Made by a program: the position numbers and the translations under genes. A stretch of 64,000 bases of DNA from Apium graveolens (lineage: Eukaryota > Streptophyta > Magnoliopsida > Apiales > Apiaceae), in contig NC_133649.1 of NCBI RefSeq assembly GCF_009905375.1, positions 228,388,102-228,452,101 on the forward strand. Direction: 5' to 3'. Positions 9,713-20,548 of the stretch are shown in pieces; the stretch's first letter is position 1, and each line of letters starts with the position of its first letter. The notes under the pieces are model-generated. The model was not told the DNA's origin. It worked only from the letters and a program-made list of their open reading frames with translations, and did no database searches.

Positions 9713-12700
9713 CTAGTTTCTTGAAGGTCTGGATCTTCTTCCAAGCTTTCTGTTGTTTTCTTCAATTTGATTCTGGAGCTGTCTGTGGAATTCTAATTCA
9801 TCAGATTCTGAGAGATCTAAAATTTCTTGCATTTCCAAGAGAGTCTCATTGCTAGAGATACTCAATTGGTCTTCTAATCTGAAGAATCTTCTCACACCCT
9901 TGTCATCCATGAATTCCATCAGCCAGTAGGGCCTTAGATGCACTCTTCTCCCTGTGTATGGGATGTTAAGAGTTTTGGGTAGTGCATCTTTGGCTCTAAC
10001 ACTCCTTAGCTCTTCAATCTTCTTCAATACTAATCTTCTTGCAGTTACATTAAACCCAAAGTTTTTCTTGAAAGATGAATAGACTTTGATCAACACAGCT
10101 TGGCTTTCTTGAAGTATCCTGTGAAGAGGCCACTGAATCTCTCTTCCTCCTTTGTACTTGAATACCAACTTTTCAGGTAGGTTTCTGTATGCATCAATTG
10201 CCCTTACCTCATCCAGCTCCTCCAGATAAAGGTTTAGGTCTGAGAATTCTTTGATGTCACACAAGTACAAGTAGTCTCCCTTGTTGATCTTGAGTTGAGC
10301 TTTGACTACTGCCTTGAATTTGAGAGGTGACAGCTTCACTTTCTTGACTGCCCTTGATTTTGTCCTTTTTGGCTTGGTGAGAATTGGCAAGTTGAAGTCA
10401 TGAATTGGTAATTTATCCCACTCTATTGGCTCATCCTTTGGCACAATAGGCTCTCCATGTATGTTCTTGTAGGGGTCCACCACCCTCATGTCTTCAAATA
10501 CCACAGAGGGCTTTGATGCTTGAGTTTCAGCTTTAGTGGATTCCATTAGAAATTGATCTTCCAATTCCTTGTTAACAATATCCAACTTTCTTTTTGTTCT
10601 TTTAGCCAGTTCTTTCTTTCTTGGAGATTTCTTCTGTTCTTCAATCTTCTTCTTTGATTCAGTAGCTTGAGTTGGTTGAGAGGGAATTTGTTGAGAAGAG
10701 TTCACAGCCTGTAGCTTGGTCAAGATAGCAAACTGTTCTTTCTTTTGTATAGACTTCTTTGCATCTAGAGCAGCTTGCCTCTTTTCCTGCTTCAATCTGA
10801 CTTTTTCTTCTTCCTTTGCATGAGCAAATTATGGATGTCCAGCTACCACACAAATTTCCTTCCCATTTCTGAATATCTTTATAATTCTCTTTCTTGAGGC
10901 TGAATCAGCTGGATCTTTGTAGAGGAGAATAGATCTTGACAGAAGCTTCTTTTTATCAGGCTTGGGTGTCTCATACACAGTATCCATAGGGTTCTTCAAA
11001 GATGACTTTGGATAGTTTGCCCTTGGTTTAAGAATTATCTCAGCCTTTTTAGTCTTGATGCAGGAAGATTGTCCTTTTTCCAGATAGTTCATGTTCATCT
11101 CATTCACATTGATTGGCTTGACATGAGAGTGATGGATGGCTGACTGATCTGGTTCCTTGACTAATTGAAACTTTTTATGTATTTCCTCATCAATCTTTTT
11201 CCAGTTGATCAGAGTCAACTCTTCTTTATCAGCATCTTTCAAATTTGCTGTTGCTGCATTTATAAGATCTATACCATCTGCAACTGGTGGCTTAGAGATA
11301 GTAATTGAAGGTACAATTACTTTGCTGATTTGAACTAAAATGTTCTCCCCCTCAGTTGGTCCTTTCTCCCCCTTACTTGATTCTCTCTCCCCCTTTTTGT
11401 TATCATCAAGTGGAGGAGTTAGGCCTTGTGCTTTAGCCAGTTGCATGAGAAGATTTGTCTGAGTCTGTTGATTTTGAAGAAGTAGAGCCATTGAATTCTC
11501 AATAACTTGAACTCTGGTCTCCAGCTTGGCTATCTTCTTGTCAGAATCTGATTCTCTTCTCAACCTTAGTAATAGATCATGCATGGTACCATATGGCATT
11601 ATTGAATCTAGCTTCTCAGAGTTGTATGTCTTTAAGTCAGCTATCTCCTTTTTCAATTCATCCACACTGATATTCTGTCTTGAGTGTTGGATCTTCATTA
11701 AATGCAAAGAGTCTAGATGAGCTTTAAGAACAGCCTTGGTACCAGCATCTGAAGCTTCCTGAAGGGCTTGCTGAATAGCTGTTACTTGTTTTAGCAAAGA
11801 TACCTCAAATTGTCCTGGTGTAAATTCCTTTGCCCATGCCCATTCAGGTAAACTTAAAGCAGAACATGGGCCTTCAGCTCCCCCTAAGTTCATGCTACCA
11901 TTCAAAGAACTAGAGTCATCATCATCAGAATTTACTCCAAATTCTTCAGATGGCTCTCCAGCTTGAGGAGGCATCCTGTTTACAGCAGCTTTATCTCTTT
12001 GAAGAGATTCTGTGGTGTGCACTAAGTGCAAAGTCTGCTCTGCCTCCACATTGCCCTGAGCAGCCAACAGTTGATAGGCTGAAACAGGGTGAGTAAAAGT
12101 GTCAGCATCCAAGGAAATGTTATCAATTATAGCTTTGTAATGTTGCTGAAATTGTCTTTCCTTTTCAGCATCATCCACAATCATTGACTCACTAGCAATG
12201 GCTGGTTCCATCCTTATTTCTCCAGTACCTGCTTTTCTCTCATGTTCTCTCTTTTGTTGTATCAGGGTCTCACCCTGGCTCCCCACCCTCACACCCTCAT
12301 CTTCACCTACTAAGGTGGGACTCCTCTCACTCACTTTTGCCAATCCTGAATGAATGGATTGCTGAGATTCACTCTTTTCCTCTCCTTTTTCCTGGGAGCA
12401 ACCCAGCCTCTCACTCAATGCACTCTCCTCTCTCAGTCCTAAGAGTGATTGTATTACCACCAAATCTTCTGCACTTGAAATTATTGAAGTTTGAAGTTGT
12501 GCAGAGACACTCGACAGATAAGTGATATCCGTCAGGTGAGTGGTAAGGCTATCCGACGGATAACTGCTGTTAAGCTTATCCGTCGGGATACAATCACTAC
12601 TCGACGGATGAGCAATATCCATCGAGAGAGTGGAAATGAATGAGGTGGGAAGAGAAACTATTGTTGACTCTGTATTGATTGAAGTTATTTGAGGCACAGA

Positions 12701-14246
12701 TGTCACAATAGAATCAGAAAGAATTGGCAAGTGAGCCAACAAATCATCTAAAAGATGATGCTCACTTGTACTGGATTTTGGCTTCCCCAACAGAGTTAAA
12801 GAAGGGGAATCAGGAATTGAAGTGTTTATCATGTCCACTTCCAGTGAGTTGGTTGGTGAGTATTGTGTTTCAGTGGCTTCTATAATGAGAGATTTTGGCT
12901 GTGACTCCACATTTATTGGAGCCACATCAATCTGAATTTGAGAAGGTGCAGGGACTGTGTCTTTAGCACCAGTTTGCACTAATTGTGTGCCCTGTGCATC
13001 CCCAGTTATTTTGGATTTCTTCTTTCTAGTGTAAGTTTGGTGTGAGCTTGTGTCCCTAATGAGAGCTTTGTTCAATAGCCACATCCTTTTGGGAGGATGC
13101 AGCTAGAAGTGAGCTTCTGTCCTTTTTAAGCACTGTAGTTTGTTGGGAAACTGCAGTGTGGCTAGGCTGGGATTCACTCATCTCTCCAACCTTATCCTTG
13201 GGGTTTCTTTGATGTTCACCCCTTCCCTCACCTATCTTACCCTCCTTCACACTCCCCTCTTTGGCTTTGGTAGATTTTTCAACTGGTACCTTTTGAGAGA
13301 TACCAGAGGGGGTTTTCTTTAATTTGGATTTGGGAATTGCAGTTGTTTTGGCAGCTTTGGCAGGCAACTGTTTGGTTATTTTCACAGTTGCCATAGCTAT
13401 GCCTGAAGTCAAAGAAATAGAAGAGATTGGAATAGTTGAGGGTATGGATAAACTTACCTTAGTTACCTGAGGTGTCAGCATTAAAGGAAAATAGAACATT
13501 GGCACATCCTTGTGATGGTTGGCTCTGTTCAAGTCTGCAATGATTCTTCTCTCTTGAACCCAACAAGCTAATTTGTTGTTTGGGTTCTCAAGTTCAATCT
13601 CTTGACAAAGATGGTTAGCCAAAAACATAAAAAATCTAGCATAGTAAATATTCTTTCCTCTTTTGGCTAAGTCACCTAATTTAAAACCTAACTCATACAC
13701 AACAAGGTCACTGAAATTATAATATTTGTCTGTAACTAGCATGTATAGCATGGAAATGTTCACATAATCAAAATTACTGATTTTTCCAGAAAAGACTTTA
13801 GTTACTACATCACACAAGTAACTTCATTCCTTCCTAAGACCTAGTCTTCTAATTTCACTTAGTTTTGCAGTAGGAAGTGCATAATGAATGGAATTAAGCA
13901 TATTGACAATATCAGTGTCAGTGTGTGGTGCAGTTACATTATCATCAGGAATCTTGAAACATGCTTTTATTACATCACTATTGATACAGAAATCATTACC
14001 TTTGATGGTCAGAGTGATGGTTTTGTCAGTAGAGTTGTAGATTGCTGTTGTCCACATTTCCTCAACAACTTCACAATAGATTGTGGGTGATTCCAGCATA
14101 GCAAAACTTAACTTGCAGTTCTTCACGAAGTCCATTATCTTATGATTGTCTTCAGATTGCTGAATCCCCTTATTGACCAAGGCAGTGAAGTTTTTCTTCT
14201 CATAGATGAACCCAGTCTGTGACATGATCTTTACTACGGGTGCCAT
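9713..14246 (-). pseudogene. ORF3 (SIRE-type 'env-like' ORF) of element E
   Basis: About 1510 codons between pol and the 3' LTR, starting at ATG 14246 (MAPVVKIMSQTGF). Breaks: TGA at 13824-13826; a frameshift between 13056 and 13084; TAA at 10829-10831. All other blocks (14246-13827, 13823-13056, 13084-10832, 10828-9713) are open. The N-terminal globular part resembles proteins encoded downstream of pol in other plant elements. A Ser/Thr-rich region follows, then a coiled coil (about 11810-11400), then a Lys/Glu-rich segment (10800-10560) and a folded-looking C-terminus (about 10500-9800). I see no signal peptide or obvious membrane span, so an envelope role is not supported by this sequence. 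Element C carries a diverged homologue. Octamer copies lie at 12512-12624 in frame. Confidence 0.8.
12512..12624. repeat. ATCCGTCG octamer cluster inside ORF3 of E
   Basis: Six copies or one-base variants in alternating orientation at 12512, 12527, 12554, 12578, 12602 and 12617. Spacings are 15, 27, 24, 24 and 15 bp, all multiples of three, so the ORF3 frame is kept. The encoded pairs alternate Pro-Ser and Thr-Asp (or Met-Asp) according to orientation. Confidence 0.9.
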
Positions 14247-14375
14247 TGTTACAGAAGAAAAGCTTGAAGAGAAAGAGGATTTTTGCTTGAGAGAGAATGA
14301 AATAACACAGTTGAATTTGAGAATGATAAAAGAAAATGATTAAAATGAAATAGGCTTTTATACTTTGCTCAGACT

Positions 14376-14670
14376 CAACGGATGAAAATAATAAAGAGAA
14401 GTAAATTACCAAATAGAAATTGCCTAAAACGACCGTTTTAAAATAAGCTTTAAAAATTCCACCCATTATCCGTCGTGTAATGCTTATAAACTGTAAGTAT
14501 ACTCGATGGATAATGTTCAGGGAATTAACGGTTCAGATTTAGATACTTCGACGGATGAGGATAAAATGTTATCCGTCGAGCTTTAAAATATTCCAGAAAA
14601 GTAATTGATTTTTATTTACAATTTGTATATCGACGGATGACTCAACCCGATGGATAATGGTCATCCGTCG
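14376..14670. repeat. ATCCGTCG octamer cluster between pol and ORF3 of E
   Basis: Non-coding spacer with copies at 14376 (CAACGGAT), 14468, 14504 (CGATGGAT), 14549, 14571, 14631, 14648 (CGATGGAT) and 14663 in both orientations. Adjacent opposite copies can pair as hairpins. Most variants differ by C-to-T or G-to-A at one of the two CpG sites, the signature of deamination after cytosine methylation. Confidence 0.9.
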
Positions 14671-14766
14671 AGATACAAATTTTGACTTAGCCAAAATTTT
14701 ATCCAAGACTAAAAATCAACTAAATTTCTGGCTTCTTTTCAAATTGCAAGAATAATACAGATAAAT

Positions 14767-17700
14767 TCAAGAGTAATTAAGCATACCTAACTCACTTACC
14801 AACCTAGAAAAGGTGGATTCATCCAGTGGCTTGGTAAAAATATCTGCAAGTTGCTTCTCACTTGGAATAAAATGTAACTCTACAGTACCATTCATTACAT
14901 GTTCCCTTATGAAATGGTACTTGATGTCTATATGCTTTGTCCTTGAATGTTGCACTGGATTTTCAGTGATGGCAATTGCACTTGTGTTGTCACTGGAAAA
15001 TTGGGATCCTTTCAACTTGCAAACCATAGTCTAGCAATTGATTTTTCATCCATAAAATCTGTGCACAGCAACTGCCAGCAGCAATATATTCAGCTTCAGC
15101 TGTGGAAGTAGAAACTGAATTTTGCTTTTTACTGAACCAGGACAAAAGCTTGTCTCCTAAAAATTGACAGGTTCCTGTTGTGCTTTTTCTATCAATTCTG
15201 CAACCTGCATAATCTGCATCTGAATAACCAGTTAAATCAAAACCAGAATCTCTAGGATACCAAATGCCAAGGTTTGGTGTTCCTTTGAGATATCTGAAAA
15301 TTCTTTTAATAGCTATCAAATGAGACTATCTAGGATCAGCCTGAAATCTAGCACACAAACATGTAACAAACATTATATCTGGCCTACTGGCTGTTAAGTA
15401 CAGAAGTGAGCCAACCATGCCTCTATAACTTGAAATGTCCACAGACTTTTCAGTAGTGTTTAGTTCAAGCTTAGTTGCAGTGGCCATGAGAGTTTTTGCA
15501 GATGTGCAATCCATTAGATCAAACTTCTTTAAAAGATCAAAAATATATTTAGTTTGACTAATGAATATTCCATCACTAACTTGCTTAACTTGTAAACCAA
15601 GAAAGTAAGTTAGTTCTCCCATCATACTCATTTTATACTTGCTTTGCATCAGTTTGGCAAACTTTTTACAAAGTTTCTCATCTGTAGAGCCAAAAATAAT
15701 ATCATCTACATAAATTTGAACAAGTATGTTAGAGCCATTCACATTTCTGAAAAATAAAGTTTTATCTACAGTACCTCTTGTGAAGTGACTTTCCAAAAGG
15801 AACTTTGATAAAGTGTCATACCAGGCTCTAGGTGCTTGCTTCAGTCCATAAAGTGCTTTCAGTAGATAATAGACATACTCTGGGAAATTTGGATCTTCAA
15901 AGCCAGGAGGTTGACTTACATACACTTCTTCCTCCAAATCTCCATTCAGAAAGGCACTTTTGACATCCATTTGATAGACTTTGAAATTGGCATGGGCTGC
16001 ATAGGCTAAGAAGATTCTGATGGCTTCAAGTCTTGCAACAGGAGCAAATGTTTCATCAAAATCTATCCCTTCTTGCTGACAATAGCCTTTAGTAACCAAT
16101 CTTGCTTTGTTCCTTACTACTATGCCATTTTCATCCATCTTGTTTCTGAATACCCATTTGGTGTCTATTGGATTCTTTCCTTTAGGCTTGGGTACCAGCT
16201 TCCATACTTTATTCCTTTCAAATTGGTTTAGCTCCTCTTGCATAGCTAAAATACAATCAGGATCTAATAAGGCTTCTTCTACCTTCTTTGGTTCTTCCTT
16301 AGACAGGAAGCTGCTGTATAGACATTCTTCTTGAGTTGCTCTCCTGGTTTGAACTCTGGAAGAAACATCACCAATAATCAGTTCAAAGGGGTGATCTTTT
16401 GTCCATTTTCTTGGTTGAGGTAGATTAGCCCTAGATGAAGAGACCTCAATGTTGTCTTAATGTGTGATTGAGTTTTGATTGCTAGAAACTCCCCCTGAGT
16501 TTGTGGATCTTTGACTTGAGATTGGGGTGCTTTCTATGGGTGATCTGCCTTGACTTCCTGCTCCTTTTGATAACCCGACGGATGGTGAATTTTGAGTATC
16601 GACGGATGAGGCAGGTTGTCTTCCGACGGATAATACAGATTGCCTTCCGACGGATGAAGCATTATGTAACTCGACGGATGTTGAGTTTTGTGCTTCATTT
16701 GTAGTAGATTTGTCTGCATTATCCTTAGACACTTTTTCTTGATCACTCTCATCATCACTTTCATCACTGACCATCTCAACATTGTCGAATTTGAGGCTCT
16801 CATGGTAATCTCCATCTTTTAGTCCTTCAATCTTTTTATCATCAAACACAACATGTATAGATTCAACAACAATGTTGGTTCTTAGATTGTAGACTATATA
16901 TGCTTTACCAACAGCATATCCAACAAAAATTCCTTCATCTGCTTTAGCATCAAACTTCCCATTTTGATCAGTTTGATTTCTCAGAATATAACATTTACAG
17001 CCAAAGACATGAAGAAAGTTCAGATTTGGCTTCTTGTTTTTGAACAATTGATAAGGTGTCTTGCATTTTGCTTGATTAATCAGAGAGATGTTCTTAGTGT
17101 AGCATGCAGTGTTGACAGCTTCAGCCCAAAAATATGTTGGTAATTTTGATTCTTCAAGCATTGTCCTTGCAGCTTCAATAAGAGATCTATTCTTTCTTTC
17201 CACTACTCCATTCTGTTGTGGAGTCCTTGCTGCTGAAAACTCATGCAAGATCCCATTTTCCTCACAGAATGCTCTCATGACATAGTTCTTGAACTCAGTT
17301 CCATTGTCACTCCTGATTCTTCTAACTTTGAAATCAGGATGATTGTTAACTTGCCTTATGTGATTGATGATGATTTCACTAGCTTCATCTTTGGACTTTA
17401 GGAAATAGGTCCAAGAGAACTTTGAGAAATCATCTACAATTACTAGGCAAAATCTTTTCTTTGAGATTGACAATACATTGACTGGTCCAAACAAATCCAT
17501 GTGAAACAGTTGCAGAGGTTCTTCAATTGCTGAATCAAGTTTCTTCCTGAAAGATGCTTTAATTTGCTTCCCTTTTTGGCAGGCATCACACAGTCCATCC
17601 TTTGTAAACTCCACCAGAGGAATGCCTCTAACCAGCTGTTTCTTTACCAGCTCATTCATGGTCTTGAAGTTCAAATGTGATAGCTTCTTGTGCCATAGCC

Positions 17701-18115
17701 AACTTTCATCTTGACTTGCTTTACTGAGAAGACAAGTTACAGATTCTGCTTTAGTTGAGTTGAAGTCAGCTAGATACACATTTCCTCTTCTCACACCAGT
17801 GAGAACCACTTTGTTGTTTTGATTATTAATCAGAACACAGGTTTCTTTGTTGAAGGTTACTGAGTTGCCTTTATCAGAAAGCTGGTTGATACTCAACAGA
17901 TTGTGTTTGAGACCATCCACTAAGGCAACCTCTTCAATGATGACATTGTCCTTTGAAATCAAGCCATATCCCACAGTATAACCTTTGCTGTCATCTCCAA
18001 AAGTGATACTTGGGCCAGCTCTCTCTTCAAACTCTATGAGCAGGGTAGAATCACCAGTCATGTGTCTTGAACAACCACTATCCAAGTACCAAAGATTCCT
18101 TCTGTTTCCCTGCAC
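14767..18115 (-). pseudogene. pol: pol of element E: protease, integrase, reverse transcriptase, RNase H
   Basis: One frame from 18115 carries the aspartic protease (YLDSGCSRHMTGD), the GAG-pre-integrase finger (LWHKKLSHLNF, CDACQKGK), the integrase core with its three acidic residues (FHMDLFGPV, IRSDNGTEF, NGVVERKNRS), a Ser-rich linker with an 8-residue repeat, the reverse transcriptase ([21 protein letters not shown]) and RNase H (GYSDADYAGC, STAEAEYIAA). Breaks: TAA at 16457-16459, TAG at 15326-15328, and a 1-bp frameshift near 15000-15027, after which RNase H ends with KHIDIKYHFIREH and LADIFTKPLD. Pol is in a different frame from gag and has no ATG at its start (18115 is GTG), so expression must depend on recoding. 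The copy is inactive as it stands but only lightly decayed. Confidence 0.93.
16576..16679. repeat. 24-bp-spaced octamer array in the pol linker of E
   Basis: CGACGGAT occurs exactly at 16576, 16600, 16624, 16648 and 16672, a strict 24-bp period with diverged spacers. In the pol frame it encodes Ser-Val at every eighth residue. In gag and ORF3 the same octamer is read in a different codon phase (Pro-Ser). Confidence 0.95.
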
Positions 18116-18129
18116 ACATCAAAATCAAA

Positions 18130-20487
18130 TCAAGTTGATTTTGGTACCCAAGTTTCCTTGGGTCCTGCCTTGTTAGCTTTCTTCTTCTGTTTCTTAGGTC
18201 TTAACTCATTTGACTTAGGAATTTCAGATTCTTCCTTAGTCATTTGGGTTGTGCCTTTGAAACCACTAGATGCAACAAAATTATTATGCATGTTATTCCA
18301 GTAAGGCATGCTAAATGGCATTTGAGGCATATTGTATGCAGCATAATATGGATTAGGTGCAAATGGCATATTAGCAAACTGTGCATTCATGTTCTGTGTA
18401 GGCATAACATTAACAGGCATAGGAGGCATGGCATTCATGTTAGAGAATTGAGGCTGATCAGACATGGGAGTAGGCATGGCAGATTTACAATTATCAGACA
18501 AATGATTTACACTACCACATTTGTCACAGATTTTTCTAGGAGCATATTTGTCAGGTGTGTAGTTATTATGTTTGTTAATCCCTACTTTACCATTTCTATT
18601 GTTTTTCCTTTTAGTCTCTGTTTTTACCTCTATCTTCTCAAGTCTGACACTCAACTGTTTGACAGTCATGTGACCAACATTAGCCTTCTTCCCTTTCATG
18701 GCTTGACTTGACTCCCCTGAAACAAAGTTCTTGGAAACAGACCCATACTTTTCATTTAGCTTGGTTAATTTGGCTTTGCTAATGGGTTTGCTCACAGCCG
18801 ACGGATTAGGATTTTTATCATTCGACGGATAACACATTTTGTTATCCGACGGATAGTCCTCATCATCCGTCGAGACATCTGTCAGCAATCCATCTACCAA
18901 AATAGGTTCTAGTTTCTCCTTATTCTTTTTCCAGGCTTCATCACAAAAGGACTCAATTCCTTGAACCTTGGTGATTTGAGCATGAACATCTCTGGATGTT
19001 TTCCATGCTTTAATCACCTCCTGTTCACGATCAAGCTGCTTCTTTAAAATTTCTTCCTTTTTCAAGGACTCAGTTAATTCCTCCTTAGCAATTCTACACT
19101 CAATTTTTAGTTTCTCAAACTCAACAAACTGAGACTCAAGCACATTATTCCTCTCACTCAAAAACAAGTTGTTTTCTTTGATTTTAGCATTTTCTTTAGT
19201 GAGGGACTTAAGTATAACACGCAAATGATACAATTCTGTAGACATGTCATTTATTGAATCATTACACTCAGCTTTAGATAAATGTGCAAGGTTTGTAGTA
19301 ATTACCTGATTGCTTGAGGAACTTGTCTCTGTTTCATCAGATTTGGCCATAAGGGCTAGATTGACATAGCTGACATCCTCATCTTCATCTAAACCATCAG
19401 CTGCCCAGTCATTCTCTTGTGTAATAAAAGCCCTTTCCTTCTGTTTGAGTAGATCAAAGTATTTTTGCTTATAATCCACAGACTCAAATCTCTTCTTACT
19501 GGAATCTGACTTTCTACACTCATTTGCAAAATGCCCTGCCAAGCCACATTTGAAACACTTGAATTTTGACTTATCCACCATGTTTCTATTTGGCTTGGCA
19601 GCTCCAAAGTTCTTCTTGAACTTGAGCTTGGCAAATCTTCTTGAAAGGAATGCTAGGTGCTCATCAATGTCCTCCATGTCATCTTGACTCAAAGAATCTT
19701 CACTTTCTGCAGCTAGCCCTTTACCCTTGCTTTCACAAGCCTTTGAAGTTGATTCCACAGCTTCCATCTTCACTTCCTTCTCCTTTTCCAGTTCAGCCAC
19801 TAGTGCAATGGATCCTCCTTTCTTCTTTCCTCTCTCTATTCTTTCATCCTGCTCTATTTCAAGCTCATAGGTCTTCAGAATGCCATACAGTCTCTCCAAA
19901 GTAAACTCCTTATAATCTTGAGAGTTTCTCAATGAGGCTGTCATTGGTTTCCATTCCTTTGGAAGAGATCTGAGAAATTTCAGATTGGAGTCTTTAGTCT
20001 GATAGACTCTTCCATGCAATTTAAGACCATTTAGTAGCTTTTGGAATCTACTAAAAATGTCAGTGAGTGACTCACTTTCTTCATTGTGAAAATGCTCATA
20101 TTGCTGAATTAGGAGCTGCATTTTATTTTCTCTTACTTGGTCAGTACCATCATAGATTATCTGTATTGTGTCCCAAACTTCCTTGGTAGTCTTGCAGTTG
20201 ATGATGTTATCAAACATATCTGCATCAACACCATTGAACAGAATGTTCATGGCCTTTTTATCTTTCCTGACTTGTTCAAGATCAGGTTCAGACCATTCAT
20301 GCCTTGGCTTTGGAACAGATGGTTCATTTCCTGTTGCAGCTCTCATTGGAACATGAGGGCCTCTTTCTATGCAGTCCACATAGGCCTCATCTTGAGAAAG
20401 CATATGAAGATGCATATTTACCTTCCAATGATGGTAATTATCTTTATCAAGAAAAGGAATCTTGATTCCAACATCTTTCTTGTTCAT
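18130..20487 (-). CDS. gag: gag of element E (UBN2-type, two zinc knuckles)
   Basis: 785 codons, intact, starting at ATG 61 bases inside the 5' LTR; element C's gag starts at the same distance from its LTR. The N-terminal copia Gag (UBN2-type) domain spans about residues 10-215 (HHWKVNMHLHM, YEHFHNEESESLTD, SNLKFLRSLPKEW). A CCHC knuckle CFKCGLAGHFANEC is at 311-324, a coiled coil at about 405-500, a second knuckle CDKCGSVNHLSDNC at 654-667, then a Met/Pro/Asn-rich tail. The product should assemble the virus-like particle and bind RNA. It ends WVPKST with TGA, and pol follows in another frame 15 bp on. Four octamer copies at 18799-18872 encode YPS/NPS repeats and one STD. This is the only large fully open ORF in E. 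Confidence 0.92.
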   Translation of the reverse strand: MNKKDVGIKIPFLDKDNYHHWKVNMHLHMLSQDEAYVDCIERGPHVPMRAATGNEPSVPKPRHEWSEPDLEQVRKDKKAMNILFNGVDADMFDNIINCKTTKEVWDTIQIIYDGTDQVRENKMQLLIQQYEHFHNEESESLTDIFSRFQKLLNGLKLHGRVYQTKDSNLKFLRSLPKEWKPMTASLRNSQDYKEFTLERLYGILKTYELEIEQDERIERGKKKGGSIALVAELEKEKEVKMEAVESTSKACESKGKGLAAESEDSLSQDDMEDIDEHLAFLSRRFAKLKFKKNFGAAKPNRNMVDKSKFKCFKCGLAGHFANECRKSDSSKKRFESVDYKQKYFDLLKQKERAFITQENDWAADGLDEDEDVSYVNLALMAKSDETETSSSSNQVITTNLAHLSKAECNDSINDMSTELYHLRVILKSLTKENAKIKENNLFLSERNNVLESQFVEFEKLKIECRIAKEELTESLKKEEILKKQLDREQEVIKAWKTSRDVHAQITKVQGIESFCDEAWKKNKEKLEPILVDGLLTDVSTDDEDYPSDNKMCYPSNDKNPNPSAVSKPISKAKLTKLNEKYGSVSKNFVSGESSQAMKGKKANVGHMTVKQLSVRLEKIEVKTETKRKNNRNGKVGINKHNNYTPDKYAPRKICDKCGSVNHLSDNCKSAMPTPMSDQPQFSNMNAMPPMPVNVMPTQNMNAQFANMPFAPNPYYAAYNMPQMPFSMPYWNNMHNNFVASSGFKGTTQMTKEESEIPKSNELRPKKQKKKANKAGPKETWVPKST
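18799..18872. repeat. Octamer cluster inside gag of E
   Basis: CGACGGAT at 18799, 18823 and 18847 (24-bp steps) and ATCCGTCG at 18865. Spacings are multiples of three, so the gag frame is kept. The 18843-18854 copy forms the palindrome ATCCGACGGAT. Confidence 0.92.
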
Positions 20488-20534
20488 CTTGCTGTATTGT
20501 TTTGATCTTTAAACTCTTTGTAGATTAAGAGCCT

Positions 20535-20546
20535 ACTCTGATACCA
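20535..20546 (-). other. Primer-binding site of element E
   Basis: In element sense TGGTATCAGAGT, two bases inside the 5' LTR, complementary to the initiator Met-tRNA 3' end except for the last base. It fixes the minus orientation. Confidence 0.92.
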
Positions 20547-20548
20547 AT

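Noticed and set aside
16534..16815. 93-codon overlapping ORF in the pol linker of E
   Set aside because: Shadow frame of pol; its apparent repeat (YPSE-like) is the octamer read in another phase.
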